A DNA stretch of 64,000 nucleotides from Malaya genurostris (Eukaryota > Arthropoda > Insecta > Diptera > Culicidae). How positions within the stretch are numbered: position 1 is the first letter of the stretch; each line of letters starts with the position of its first letter. The translations under genes and the position numbers were made by a program. The DNA lies in NCBI RefSeq assembly GCF_030247185.1, contig NC_080570.1:150630641-150694640 (forward strand), in the 5' to 3' direction. The notes under the pieces are model-generated. The model saw only the letters and a program-made list of their open reading frames with translations, searched no databases and was not told the origin of the DNA. Shown here piece by piece: positions 11,822-22,100 of the stretch.

Positions 11822-12379
11822 TAAGATATACAGATGATCTCAAACTCCACGCATCATCACAAGTCTTTTTGATCTGTTGTGTTCTACAAATGGACATTAA
11901 GAGGGTTTCAGATTGGTGTGATAGATAGCTTACATTTCATTGAAAAGGAATATCGAATAGTTCTTTTGAGATCTATTTAAGGTTTTCAAAAGAGCGGATT
12001 TATTGATATTGTTTCATGTTAAACAAAATCGGGTCTGGTTTTTTTTCTATATGAAACTTCTGCTGCTCAATATTGTGGAAAATAATTGCCACTGGTGATA
12101 GGCCTCAATAGCAGTTGAAAATTTTTGAGCGCGTTTGTTCGCTGAAAAACTTAGGCGATTTTCAAGTTCGTCATGATCACAGAGGCACCGATATTTTATC
12201 ATTAGTCATCTGAGACGTATTCACGTGAAAAACAACATTTTGGTATCGTCGGTGTTGAACAGTCGTTCGCACCGCACGCGTATAGCTCTTGGCTCCTGGA
12301 ATTTTTTTTTTCTGGCTACCTAGAGTTTCATTGATTCAAGGCTTCAGTCTTTTTCAAGGCTACCTGAATCACTAACTAA

Positions 12380-12450
12380 GTGACTAAGTGATACAAAGAG
12401 TGATATTAGAGTGACTAAGTGATACAAAGAGTGATATTAGAGTGACTAAG
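12380..12450 (+). repeat. 31-bp tandem repeat in the retrotransposon 5' leader
   Basis: The unit starting GTGACTAAGTGATACAAAGA and ending GTGATATTAGA occurs twice in perfect tandem (12380-12410, 12411-12441), with a 9-bp partial third copy. It lies about 85 bp before the ORF1 start. Promoter-associated repeats in LINE leaders are known in other families. A role here is only inference. Confidence 0.8.
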
Positions 12451-12534
12451 AAATTAATCAGCCTTTTTTAAGGCTAGCTAGGGGTCTAATCGAAGACTAA
12501 TTTAGCCTAGTTAATTTAATTTAAAATTTCAAAA

Positions 12535-14085
12535 ATGCCTGCGTCCAACCGGAAAGGCAACAAGCCTAAGGCTAAAAATAATTCAATACGGAATAAATCA
12601 CAATCCGTTATTCAACATTTATCTAATAACATTCACGATCTTATAGAATCTGAATGTAAAAATAAAAGACAACGGACGGATTTCCCTTCCGTTGATCCTA
12701 TGCCGTCTAACAATATTTACGAGATTCTTCCTGAATCCGATTGTAGCGACATAGAAGAAAGTTCTTCAAAAATTCCCAAAATGGACGCTTGTCGTTCTGG
12801 GAAGAAACATCAATCTATGCCACCAGTGACGGTGATGATTTCCGACTTCAAAGCATTCCGTACTGAGCTTTCTACTTTTCTCCCGGAAGTAAAAGTCTCA
12901 TTTCAAATCGGACGAAGAGGAGAATGTCGAGTCTTGGTGGATGGATTGGAAGATTACGAACGTCTTATTCGATATTTGTCCGAGAAACTTCATAAATTTT
13001 ATTCATATGATATAAAATCAGACAGACCCTTCAAGGCTGTCTTGAAAGGATTATCAAATGATCAAAGTATTGATGAAATTAAAAATGAACTAAAAGAACT
13101 GCTTGGTTTTGCCCCTTCCCAAGTAATACTTATGAAAAAAAGAGCGAATGGTACTTCTAAACCACGCTCTGGAATTTCCCATGAACTTTACCTAATACAC
13201 TTCAATCGAAGTGATGTAAACAATTTGAAAATTTTAGAAAAAGTACGTTTCATTTCCCACATTAAAATTCATTGGGAACATTATAAACGGCATAATCGTA
13301 TTGCAAACTTAACGCAATGTCGTCGTTGCCAAGGCTTCGGTCATGGAACCAAAAATTGTCATATGGATATACGGTGTTTGAATTGTGGTAAATCGCATTC
13401 GAAAGACGTTTGTCCAATGAATGAAACCACTGATGAATTTTCATGTTCAAATTGCAATGGAAATCATAAATCCAATTTTTTGAAATGTCCTGTCAGGGAA
13501 AAAATTTTAAACGCTCGTTCGCTTCGACAACAAGTCAAATCAACGACCTTAAATTTACAGAACATACCTGAAAATCAGAAAACCGTTACAGGTGCCACGC
13601 CTAATTCTTTTAAGGCACTGATTTCTTCTAAACAAAAAACAGGTACGCCTGCCAATTCGTCTTCTAACGAAAACAATTTATTGACAGGTAGATCGACCTC
13701 GTCATCATCTTCTTCTAATGTCAGTTATGCTGGTATATTAGGTAGAAATCTATCACCTATTTCTTCTAATGTAAATAATCAAAACACAGGACCGCCTTGC
13801 AGTTCTTCTTCTAACGAAAACAATTTATTAATAGGTAGACCGGCCAAATCATCTTCTTCTAATGGCAGTCTACCTACAAATATTCCTTCAATACCATTCG
13901 CTTCTTTAAATGAAGTCGATTTAGGCGATATAACTGAAAATAAAATGATCTACCTACAAGATCAACTTTTTCAAATGATCATCCAAATGAATTCGACTTC
14001 ATCACTTTTTGAAGCATTTCAAATCGGATGGAAATTTGCAAATAATATTATAATGAATTTAAAATTTAACAGTGATGTTAAATAA
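12535..14085 (+). CDS. Juan-like ORF1: gag-like RNA-binding protein
   Basis: This is 516 codons, intact. The N-terminus (residues ~1-95) is basic and Ser/Asn-rich. Residues ~100-245 form the domain typical of Jockey-clade ORF1 proteins that precedes the zinc knuckles. Three CCHC-type knuckles follow at residues ~262-317: CRRCQGFGHGTKNC, CLNCGKSHSKDVC and CSNCNGNHKSNFLKC. The C-terminal third is low-complexity, with two copies of a Ser-rich block containing SSSNENNLL near residues 379 and 422. In this class the protein packages element RNA into a cytoplasmic particle. The ATG at 12535 lies in a CAAAAATG context right after an AT-rich leader. The stop overlaps the ORF2 start. Confidence 0.85.
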   Translation: MPASNRKGNKPKAKNNSIRNKSQSVIQHLSNNIHDLIESECKNKRQRTDFPSVDPMPSNNIYEILPESDCSDIEESSSKIPKMDACRSGKKHQSMPPVTVMISDFKAFRTELSTFLPEVKVSFQIGRRGECRVLVDGLEDYERLIRYLSEKLHKFYSYDIKSDRPFKAVLKGLSNDQSIDEIKNELKELLGFAPSQVILMKKRANGTSKPRSGISHELYLIHFNRSDVNNLKILEKVRFISHIKIHWEHYKRHNRIANLTQCRRCQGFGHGTKNCHMDIRCLNCGKSHSKDVCPMNETTDEFSCSNCNGNHKSNFLKCPVREKILNARSLRQQVKSTTLNLQNIPENQKTVTGATPNSFKALISSKQKTGTPANSSSNENNLLTGRSTSSSSSSNVSYAGILGRNLSPISSNVNNQNTGPPCSSSSNENNLLIGRPAKSSSSNGSLPTNIPSIPFASLNEVDLGDITENKMIYLQDQLFQMIIQMNSTSSLFEAFQIGWKFANNIIMNLKFNSDVK

Positions 14086-16726
14086 TTATTTGAATATTTT
14101 AAATTGGAATGCTCGATCTTTGAAATCGAGTGAAGATGAATTTTATAATTTTCTCAAAGTTCACAAAATTCATATTGCCATTGTGACAGAAACTTTTCTT
14201 AAACCAAATGTAAAATTGAAAAGTAATCCACATTATGTGGTTCATCGATTTGACAGGTTTACTGGAATGGGTGGTGGAGTTGCCATTTTTGTCCAACGGC
14301 AAATTAAACATCGAATTTTACCTTCTTTCAATACTAAAGTTATTGAAAGCTTGGGAATCGAAGTTGAAACCATTCATGGAATTTATTTCATCGCTGGAGC
14401 ATATTTGCCATTCCAATGCACCGGCGATCAATTAAATTTCTTTAAAGGCGATTTGCAAAAACTTACAAGATATCGATCGAAATTTTTCGTAATAGGGGAC
14501 TTAAATGCTAAGCATGTCCAGTGGAATTGTAGGCAAAATAACAGTAATGGTAAAATACTTCATAATCAACTCTCAGCTGGTTACTTCACAGTTCTTCATC
14601 CCAGTAATCCTACTTGTTTCTCTTCCGTGAAAAACCCGTCTACAATTGATCTGGTTCTAACAGATCAAAGTCACATTTGTAGTGAACCGATTACTCATGC
14701 TGACTTTGACTCAGATCATCTTCCTGTAACATTCAGACTTTCCAACGAAGCTATAATTAATCCAATTAGTTATATTTTCAACTATCATAGAGCTAATTGG
14801 TTGGATTACAGATCTCACATTGAAAATCATGTGGATGATGAAACTATTTTAGAAAATTCTGCGGACATCGACACAGCAATTGATAATTTGAATCATTATA
14901 TTATCGAAGCTAGAAATCTTTCAGTTCCCAAAGCTCAAACTAAATTAAATTCTCCTATCATCGATGACAATCTTCAACTGCTCATTCGGTTGAAGAATGT
15001 TCGTCGACGACAATATCAACGTTCTCGTGATCCTGCTATGAAAAACATAGTTAAGGATTTACAAAAAGAAATTAAACATAGATTTACTCTTTTGCGAAAT
15101 GAAAATTTCGCTAAAGAAGTTGAACAAATTAAACCATATTCTAAACCTTTCTGGAAACTTTCTAAGGTTCTTAAGAAACCTCAGAAACCAATTCCTGCTC
15201 TCAAGGAAGGAAATCAAATACTTCTTACAAATGGTGAAAAAGCTCAAAAGCTAGCTCAGCAGTTCGAGAGTGTCCACAATTTTAATTTAAACGTTGTGAG
15301 TCCTATTGAAAATGAAGTCTCACTGAAGTATGATCATATTTCAACCCAAGTGTTATCACACGATGACATTATTGAGACGAGTTTTGATGAAATTAAATCA
15401 ATTATTAGGAAACTCAAAAACATGAAGGCTCCTGGTAATGATGGAATTTTTAATATTCTTATTAAAAATCTTCCTGATGTTGCCTTGAGACTCCTGGTTA
15501 AAATTTTCAACAAGTGTTTTTCATTAGCTTACTTCCCAAAAAGATGGAAAAACGCTAAAATAATTCCTATCCTAAAACCTGATAAAAACCCAGCAGAAAC
15601 ATCAAGCTATCGACCAGTTAGCTTACTTTCTTCTATCAGTAAACTTTTTGAAAAAATTATCTTGTTGAGAATGATGACTCATATAAATGAGAATTTAATT
15701 TTTTCACCAGAGCAGTTTGGATTTCGTCATGAACATTCAACTACTCATCAACTTGTAAGAGTTACGAACATGATAAAAACAAATAAATCTTCTGGGTTAT
15801 CCACTGGAGTTGCTCTTCTAGACATAGAAAAAGCATTCGACAGTGTTTGGCACAAAGGTTTAATAGCAAAAATGTCTGATTTCCAGTTTCCTATTTATTT
15901 GATCAAAATGATTCAAAATTATTTAACTGATCGTACTCTTCAGGTTAGCTATCAGAATTGTAAATCTGAATTGCTACCCGCACGAGCCGGTGTTCCGCAG
16001 GGTTCGAGCGTAGCTCCAATCTTGTATAATATTTTCACTTCTGATCTTCCAAATCTACCCGTTGGTTGTCAGAAATCGTTATTCTGTGACGACACAAGTC
16101 TGTTAGCCACAGGTAGAAATCTAAGAGTGATCTGCAGTCGCCTACAAAGAAGTTTAAATATTTTCAGTGATTATCTGTCAAAATGGAAAATTAAACCAAA
16201 TGCAGCAAAAACGCAATTAATTATCTTTCCTCACAAGCCAAGAGCTTCTTTTCTTAAACCAAACAATAATCACATTCTCAAATTGAATGGCTTGGAATTG
16301 ACATGGTCTGATCAAGCTAAATACTTAGGTTTAACGTATGACAAAAAACTCACTTTCAAGGATCACATTGAAGGAATCCAGGCAAAGTGTAATAAATATA
16401 TTAAATGTTTATATCCTCTTATAAACAGAAATTCTAAGCTCTGTCTAAAAAACAAATTGTTAATTTATAAACAAATTTTCAGACCAGCCATGCTTTATGC
16501 GGTACCAATTTGGTCAAGCTGTTGTTCCACCAGGAAGAAAACGCTTCAAAGGATTCAGAATAAAATTCTGAAAATGATTCTGAAGCGTCCTCCCTGGTTT
16601 AGTACAAATGAGTTACACAGACTCACAAATATAGAACCATTAGATGTAATGTCACATAATATTATAAGCAAATTCCGACAAAAATCGATGCAATCTTCAA
16701 TTGAATCGATTCGCTCTCTGTATTAG
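14075..16726 (+). CDS. Juan-like ORF2: AP-endonuclease and reverse transcriptase
   Basis: From the ATG at 14075 this is 883 residues, uninterrupted. The N-terminal endonuclease (about 1-225) keeps its signature residues in order: NWNARSL, TETFL, GDLNAKHVQWN, TIDLVLTD and SDHLPV. The reverse transcriptase (about 440-720) has LKNMKAPGNDGI, SYRPVSLLSSISKLFEKI, LLDIEKAFDSVWHKG (motif A Asp), GVPQGSSVAPILYN and LFCDDTS (catalytic DD near residue 669, with Cys where most relatives have Ala). The C-terminus ends after a thumb-like region; no RNase H is seen. The enzyme nicks target DNA and primes cDNA synthesis there. Its start overlaps the ORF1 stop by 11 nt in a different frame, implying coupled translation. 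All catalytic residues I can check are present. Confidence 0.9.
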   Translation: MLNNYLNILNWNARSLKSSEDEFYNFLKVHKIHIAIVTETFLKPNVKLKSNPHYVVHRFDRFTGMGGGVAIFVQRQIKHRILPSFNTKVIESLGIEVETIHGIYFIAGAYLPFQCTGDQLNFFKGDLQKLTRYRSKFFVIGDLNAKHVQWNCRQNNSNGKILHNQLSAGYFTVLHPSNPTCFSSVKNPSTIDLVLTDQSHICSEPITHADFDSDHLPVTFRLSNEAIINPISYIFNYHRANWLDYRSHIENHVDDETILENSADIDTAIDNLNHYIIEARNLSVPKAQTKLNSPIIDDNLQLLIRLKNVRRRQYQRSRDPAMKNIVKDLQKEIKHRFTLLRNENFAKEVEQIKPYSKPFWKLSKVLKKPQKPIPALKEGNQILLTNGEKAQKLAQQFESVHNFNLNVVSPIENEVSLKYDHISTQVLSHDDIIETSFDEIKSIIRKLKNMKAPGNDGIFNILIKNLPDVALRLLVKIFNKCFSLAYFPKRWKNAKIIPILKPDKNPAETSSYRPVSLLSSISKLFEKIILLRMMTHINENLIFSPEQFGFRHEHSTTHQLVRVTNMIKTNKSSGLSTGVALLDIEKAFDSVWHKGLIAKMSDFQFPIYLIKMIQNYLTDRTLQVSYQNCKSELLPARAGVPQGSSVAPILYNIFTSDLPNLPVGCQKSLFCDDTSLLATGRNLRVICSRLQRSLNIFSDYLSKWKIKPNAAKTQLIIFPHKPRASFLKPNNNHILKLNGLELTWSDQAKYLGLTYDKKLTFKDHIEGIQAKCNKYIKCLYPLINRNSKLCLKNKLLIYKQIFRPAMLYAVPIWSSCCSTRKKTLQRIQNKILKMILKRPPWFSTNELHRLTNIEPLDVMSHNIISKFRQKSMQSSIESIRSLY

Positions 16727-16971
16727 TTAGTAAGTTAGTATATAAGTTCCTTTTCCCCATTACACAATACAAGTAGGTTTAGAATTTTCCCTACACAAAA
16801 ATCTCAGAATTGCGGAAGCAAATGATGTCTTCATGGTAATAACCAAATCATATATATATAACAGGGCTGAAAAGTCACCACTTGTGGCTGAACACCCAAT
16901 TTAAATCTTAATAATTTAATTTTAACTCATATTCCAATAAATAGTTATTTAAAAAAAAAAACATTTTGGTA

Positions 16972-17783
16972 AGATGTAGTTTTTAGCAGAAAATTTTGAA
17001 ACAAATTATCAGCCAGACGGATTATGCAACATTAAAGTTAAAGAGCTTTCATCCCCGGCAGAAGCTTGGCATCTTCGCATCCATCAAACGTACTCAAGCT
17101 GTCTCGGAATGTGGTGTGTTCGTGCCCCCATTCGTGACGAGGTTACAACGCGCCTTTGGTTGAAGAGACGTCTAATCTCCACAGGGTAATTTGAGTAAAC
17201 ATCAGTAGCCAACTCTGTTTATGACATGTTTTAGTAGAAATTTATTCTAAACAACCTCTCCGTCCCGTCTCGTCCTGTCCCGGCTGCGGATCTCAGCCAT
17301 TGCAGTCAGTTATAATCATCGTCTCTCAAACACAGAGGATAAATATGTTGCTCATTGCTGCCTGCCTGCCTTCCACGGTCCTGACATGAACACACACACA
17401 CACACACGCGCGCTACTAAAACTGTCTTCGCTGGGTTTGGCAAATTCTGCCCAGAACAGAGAACCCCCCAAAAACTTAGAACTGGTATGGGGAAAGGTAT
17501 AATTTTCGCATTCTCATCTCCGTTCTGCACAGCTCATACTGCTGAGTAAAATTGCTCCGAGGGAATCGTTTGCATCTGCCTGGAGTCGAATGTTGTTTCT
17601 GCCAAGTAACGAGGCAGACGAGACAATTCTTTGTTCAGACGGCAAGTAAATAGTTTAATCTCTCCGTGGAATTCTAAGCTTCGGGTTTAGCGAAACTAGA
17701 TAAATGTCATATTTTGATTGGCACCCAAAGAAAAAAACAATCAGAATCTTGACCATAATTGAAACAATTTTCTTTCCCGACAG
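16972..17783. other. Intron remainder before cysteine-rich exon 1
   Basis: Unique-looking intron sequence with a (CA)n/(CG) tract at 17391-17413. The exon acceptor region ends TTTCTTTCCCGACAG. No gene was recognised on either strand. Confidence 0.5.
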
Positions 17784-17955
17784 GTTACTGTTTCAACGGG
17801 GTCTGCCCGACGACGGCGGCTCAGTGCGAGCGCATCTGGGGCTACAGTGGCACTGGAGCCGATCGCGTGTGCTACGAGCAGTTCAACTCCAAGGGTTCGA
17901 TCAACGGACACTGCGGGAAGGACACCAACGGCAACTACATCAAGTGCGAACCGGA
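17784..17955 (+). CDS. mmd: ADAM gene, cysteine-rich exon 1
   Basis: The acceptor is CCCGACAG and the donor GTAAGT. The exon enters in phase 1 (GGT codon shared with the disintegrin exon) and leaves with two bases. It encodes GYCFNGVCPTTAAQCERIWG, then GYSGTGADRVCYEQFNSKGS and NGHCGKDTNGNYIKCEPE, the first half of the ADAM cysteine-rich domain. The C..RIWG, CYEQFN and GHCGKD signatures align in order with ADAM11/22/23 and related ADAMs. The domain lies outside the cell and contributes to substrate or receptor recognition. Frame continuity with both neighbouring exons supports the boundaries. Confidence 0.92.
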
Positions 17956-19569
17956 GTAAGTATTTCGGAGTTTAATATTTTTTAACCAAGTTCCAAGTTT
18001 TTCAGTCTATCTAGAAGCCAAGCTCTCGACGATGACGTTGAATTGAACCGTGTAAACAAGGCCATTCGGTAGTAGAGCAAGCAAGCAAGCAGTAAATTTT
18101 CTTCGTATTGTGCATCACCGTAATCCACGGACACAAAAGTGCAGCGTCAACAAGTTTTAACTTCCGGGGTTTTGTACACCCGGCGGCAACGGCGGCGGCA
18201 AGGATCATTAATCAAAGCAATGATGAATTTCCTGACCCAGCAAGCAAAAGCAGCTCCCGGGAGGCGCTCGTGACGATTGCAAAACCCCTTTTGGTGGTTC
18301 GGAAAATCCAGCACTGATGAACGGCTCCGTCGGGAGCAAGAATTACGAAGCATTCTCTGGATGGCTACGACGACAACGTGGTCTCTGACAACGTGTCACT
18401 GCAAATTAATGATCGTAGTTGCCCACTGCTGACAGTCTCTCCACCTTTACTTTCTCCAGTCGGATGGAAAGGCTTTTCGGAGCTTAATCATGACTTACCT
18501 ATTTTGCACAGCAGTTGCAATTCCGAACAGCAGCAGCAGTAGTGACAATCGAATATTTGTCTCCAGGAGGAAATTATTTCCGTTTCCCGCCGGGCAGGAC
18601 AAATACATGCCAACCAGCACAAAATCCCGAAGGAGACAGACACCAAGACGAAGATGAACGGACCATTATTCATTACGGAATTAATAATTATCTTTGTAAA
18701 TAATAATGATACTGTTATTAGTCAGCACATCTTGCTAGGAGCAGAACATGCAATTCCTTAGACTTGGTTGATTGGCGATTCGATTCGGTCGATTGAAACA
18801 GGGCACGCTACGGACACGAACAAGATAACCCAAGTTTGTCGGGCATGTTTGTTCTTGTCCTGCCGTTGCAGTTGAACACTAAATAAGCAGTATAATTTGT
18901 AGCACAGTCTAGCTAGTCTACACTTCCGCGTCGTGTCGGTTTGTGCAATGATGATTCTACTAACCTGTTTGGCTGTGACTGCATTTGACTCCGATGTTTA
19001 CACCCGGCTCGACCAAATGTTGGAATAGGACATGAAGCCTAACTCATCCGTACATCGATTGTGTGAGCTCTCAGCGGGAAAGTCTATCCAGGCGCCTATA
19101 TCAATGTTGCAATACACGGCATCCAAATCAGTTACCAAAGCTGAAAACGCTTCCTTACTGACCACCACCACCACCACCAGTTCCACCACAGGGCAAATCC
19201 TTGCGAATGCGTGTAATCAACGCTGCGGCTAAATTACACGACAAAGCCTTTAAATGAAGCATATTACACAAAGCAGAGCTAGTGCTACGGCATCAACTAT
19301 GCCATTCATCATTAAGCGCCACCGACACCGACGGAGAGACGGCGGGTTCTAGCCTTTAGAACTAATGTGCGTATTTTGAAACGCGCCGTAAATGCAGTGG
19401 TGCACCGCCGAGCAGAACCGCAGCACGGAACCGCCGCTATTGTTTGCACCTTCCACAGCGGTCAAAAAGCCGTTCTCGACATCCATACTAACCAACATTA
19501 TCATTGTCTGTCTTTCTCTCTCTCTCTCTCTCTCTATTTCGCTATAACTCGATCGACCACACACAACAG
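17956..19569. other. 1.6-kb intron of the ADAM gene
   Basis: No repeat or gene was recognised. Locally GC-richer patches include GGCGGCAACGGCGGCGGCAA near 18182 and an ACC-triplet run near 19161-19178. The acceptor side carries a (TC)n tract at 19512-19534. Open frames here are short and lack domains. Confidence 0.5.
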
Positions 19570-19689
19570 GAACATCCAGTGCGGTTCGCTGCAGTGTAAG
19601 GACGGCGATCGGACGCCGGTGGAGGACTGCAGTGACCATCTTTACTCTAGGGCAATTATTTCAATTAAGGGAATCGAGTATGAATGCAA
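19570..19689 (+). CDS. mmd: ADAM gene, cysteine-rich exon 2
   Basis: The acceptor is ACACAACAG and the donor GTGAGT. The 120-nt exon preserves phase 2 on both sides. The product reads (E)NIQCGSLQCKDGDRTPVEDC, then SDHLYSRAIISIKGIEYEC(K). NIQCGSLQC is the conserved second part of the ADAM cysteine-rich domain. It is separated from the next exon by only a 123-bp intron. The frame joins cleanly with its neighbours. Confidence 0.9.
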
Positions 19690-19812
19690 GTGAGTATAGC
19701 CTTCGCCGGTGTGCCATTAGGCGCTGCCAGCCAATTTCCCAACCGAACACTACTAGACAGTGGCGCGAAGAAATGATGCATGTTCTCCCGTTGCTCCGTC
19801 CTATCATCACAG

Positions 19813-19990
19813 GTCGATAACCGGCTCGTCGACCGGGGCGGCCACACCGCCGTTCGGGTTGGTCCGCGACGGGACACCGTGCGGCGATAATCTGATCTGC
19901 GTCAACCAGACCTGCGTCAGCATATTCCCGTACATCGACCAGACCAAGTGTCCCAGCAATCACAACAACCTGGAGTGCTCCGGAAATGGG
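19813..19990 (+). CDS. mmd: ADAM gene, cysteine-rich exon 3 leading into EGF
   Basis: The acceptor is CATCACAG and the donor GTGAGT. The exon is 178 nt and ends in phase 0. It encodes SITGSSTGAATPPFGLVRDG, TPCGDNLICVNQTCV, then a short linker to KCPSNHNNLECSGNG. The DGTPCG...ICVNQTCV block and CSGNG are hallmarks of the end of the ADAM cysteine-rich region and the start of the EGF-like repeat. NQT is a potential N-glycosylation site. The next coding exon is 10.6 kb downstream, across the large inverted-repeat region. Confidence 0.92.
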
Positions 19991-21756
19991 GTGAGTTACC
20001 AGCAGCGAATGGTCGTGTATTACCAAAAAAAAAAAGAAAACCGGCACTGATTACATTATGCAGTGCGCTGATGACAAGCGCATTCGAATGGAAAGGGTAA
20101 AATGAAATGATATTTTCACTTTCGTTGGCAAGATAAACAACCCATGAAAATGCTTCGAAGAACTGTTACTAAATACAACAATTTAACCCATGAAGAACCT
20201 ACACAACTCGACGTTTAATGATTTTTGTTTAGACCGAGAGTCGTCTCGAGGTTGTACTAAATTTTTATCAGTATCCAATGAAAAAAAAAACACGAATCAT
20301 TACCGACAACCTCTCCTACATATCACCGGAAACCTTAGATGATAAAGTATCCACAATCAAACGGTTGTCGGCTGTCCGTATTCAAACTTAATTTGTTCCG
20401 CTTTCCGTCGGCTTTCTCCGCGTAATAATCTTCCGTGTGCGTCATCGTTGCCACAATGCCGAGGATCCGATTTCAGCAGTTTTTAATGGCATAGGTTTCC
20501 ATTTCGAGACTGATATAGTTGGAAACCTGTCAACCGCGTCTGGTTTTCATCGTTCACGAACGAAAATTTCAACTCTAGTCGCGCAAAGTGGGAGGGTAAT
20601 GTCAGAGACACAACCGATCTGACGTGAACACAGGCAGTTGAAATTGGAGCTCATCATTTTCTGTTTTAGGCACCCTTTCTTTATTTTTGAGGCTCTCAGT
20701 TGGCTGGTGACGCTACTATAATGACATAATGTACTCAAAAGTGTCCCAAATTGATGCTGATTGTGTCAACTAATTGAGTAGAAACATTTCGATTGGTTAT
20801 AAGCATTTGGTAAAGTACCTCCTAATGTTGTCATCCGGAAGCTACAGCAACTTGGATTATCTCCATTGGTTAACCAAATGGTTGCCTCTGAATGCGCTGC
20901 ATCTATCAGAATTGCTACCGCATATTCAAATTTGCTCGAAATGCCAACCGGCATGTTTTTCCAAGGAAGCCACTTGAAACCACTAATATTCGTTTCATTT
21001 ATCAATGATACCTGCACTTGCATAAAACCGTAAAAACCGTTCAGGTTATCTTAAAATGTTCACCTTTTCGGATCATATTCCCGCAACAACGGTGAAGGTA
21101 TTTGCATTATTCGGTTTCTAAAAAAGCTCCTAGTACACCGAAGACTTTTTAATGCGATTTTTATGCGGTTTTTTTTCACACCCTGGTTGTTTCGTCTAAA
21201 ATGTTGTTGATTTCACTGACATATCTGTTGATGTCGCCATAACCGATTCATATAAACGAAATTGCTGTTTCGAATGCTGCAAAAAAGGCAAAACAAAAAT
21301 CTTCTTCATTTCAACAAAAAAAGGTTCCATGTTGAAATTTTTTTCAGTTGTGAAGTGGCGGTAATTGTATTTTCTTGAAAGTGGATCTATAGCATTGGGC
21401 TTATCAGAATAAGCTTTTGAAAACGGAATTAGAAATGCTCCTCCAGCGAGCCATTCTGTAAGTGGAGTAAAAAAATAGTTGTTTCAAATAACAAAATCGT
21501 ATTCAGTGGCAGACCGTAACCGTGAATACTTTTCTTTCATATCTGCATTTTCCAACTCCATCTCTGTAAGCTAGCTCTCAGAGAATGACATTACAACAGT
21601 ATTGAAAAACGTAGACGCCTCTGAAGGGCCTGGACCTGATAGTATACCACCAATATTTTCAAAAAAATCTTTCTGAAGAACTTACACTAACACTACAACT
21701 ACTTTTTAACTATTGATCGTTTCATGTTGAATAACGTAAATGGCAATTGAACGTCA
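19991..21756. other. Start of the 10.6-kb intron before the EGF exon
   Basis: No gene was seen. There are A-tracts near 20024-20040 and 20280-20290, and scattered fragments such as TTTTATGCGGTTTTTTTTCA near 21160 that resemble an AT-rich repeat also near 27.7-28.0 kb. Confidence 0.45.
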
Positions 21757-21770
21757 TTTATGTCTGTTAC

Positions 21771-21977
21771 GGTCCCGGGTTGGCGGTTCAATGCATAGGG
21801 CACTGGTCTTACAATCCAGTAGTCGTATGTTCGAACCCCGACATGGAAGGATTCGTAGTGTCAGTAGAATCGTAGCACCAGCCATGCAATGGTTCTGTAC
21901 ACTCTGAATCGGCTGTGAAGTCTATTGAAACAGAAGGTCAAATTCCACCACAGGAATGTAATATCAAGGCTTTGCTT
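21771..21977 (+). mobile_element. tRNA-derived SINE (family A)
   Basis: It starts GGTCCCGGGTTGGCGGTTCA, with an A-box-like TGGCGGTTCAATGC and a B box GTTCGAACCCC near 21830. It ends ATATCAAGGCTTTGC. Perfect direct repeats TTTATGTCTGTTAC at 21757-21770 and 21978-21991 are the target-site duplication. It is the best-preserved family member here; reverse-orientation relatives lie at 7579-7788 and 53130-53309. Confidence 0.85.
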
Positions 21978-22100
21978 TTTATGTCTGTTACATAGTTGAC
22001 GTTTCATGGAAGTGAAAGTATGCGGAAGAGCATGAGAATTAATTGTAAAATAAATTTTCCATGTACTGAAATTTTGTGCTAGGGCAAATAACCGCTTTTG

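Larger units (their letters stand above)
9745..12040 (+). pseudogene. Decayed non-LTR retrotransposon reverse transcriptase, split by mariner
   Basis: Fragments in shifting frames give RT-type motifs in order. These are a DDPNQFWSYLRNK block near 9808, KVFERMLLDLLNPL near 10188, then FPDWITNRLSYLTDQ and TSGVPQGSLLGPLLF near 10365-10500. After the mariner element (10542-11821) the frame resumes with RYTDDLKLHASSQ, the catalytic YxDD region with Thr at the variable position. Gaps, stops and frameshifts show it is dead. SGVPQGS...DD is the palm of a non-LTR RT. I cannot place the clade beyond Jockey/CR1-like. Confidence 0.75.
12246..16959 (+). mobile_element. Full-length Juan-like (Jockey-clade) non-LTR retrotransposon
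   Basis: The element is bounded by a perfect 12-bp direct repeat AACATTTTGGTA at 12234-12245 and 16960-16971. It ends in an A-tract directly before the right copy, as target-primed reverse transcription produces. It is 4714 bp with a ~290-bp 5' leader, a gag-like ORF1, an APE-RT ORF2 and a ~230-bp 3' UTR. Both ORFs are uninterrupted. Perfect target-site duplication, intact ORFs and a complete 5' end together indicate a recent insertion. The name Juan-like is inference from the ORF2 N-terminus (LNILNWNARSLK) and the Jockey-type layout in a mosquito-like genome. It lies in the same orientation as the host gene, in the intron between disintegrin and cysteine-rich exons. Confidence 0.85.

Noticed and set aside
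17704..17985. Alternative frame over cysteine-rich exon 1 (93 codons)
   Set aside because: A shadow of the real exon; the exon frame has the ADAM cysteine signature and matching splice phases.
19367..19693. Longer 108-codon frame that includes cysteine-rich exon 2
   Set aside because: The first part is intron, including the (TC)n pyrimidine tract and the CAACAG acceptor.
21771..21850. Possible tRNA gene
   Set aside because: The A and B boxes belong to a SINE with a target-site duplication and many body mutations relative to a tRNA.
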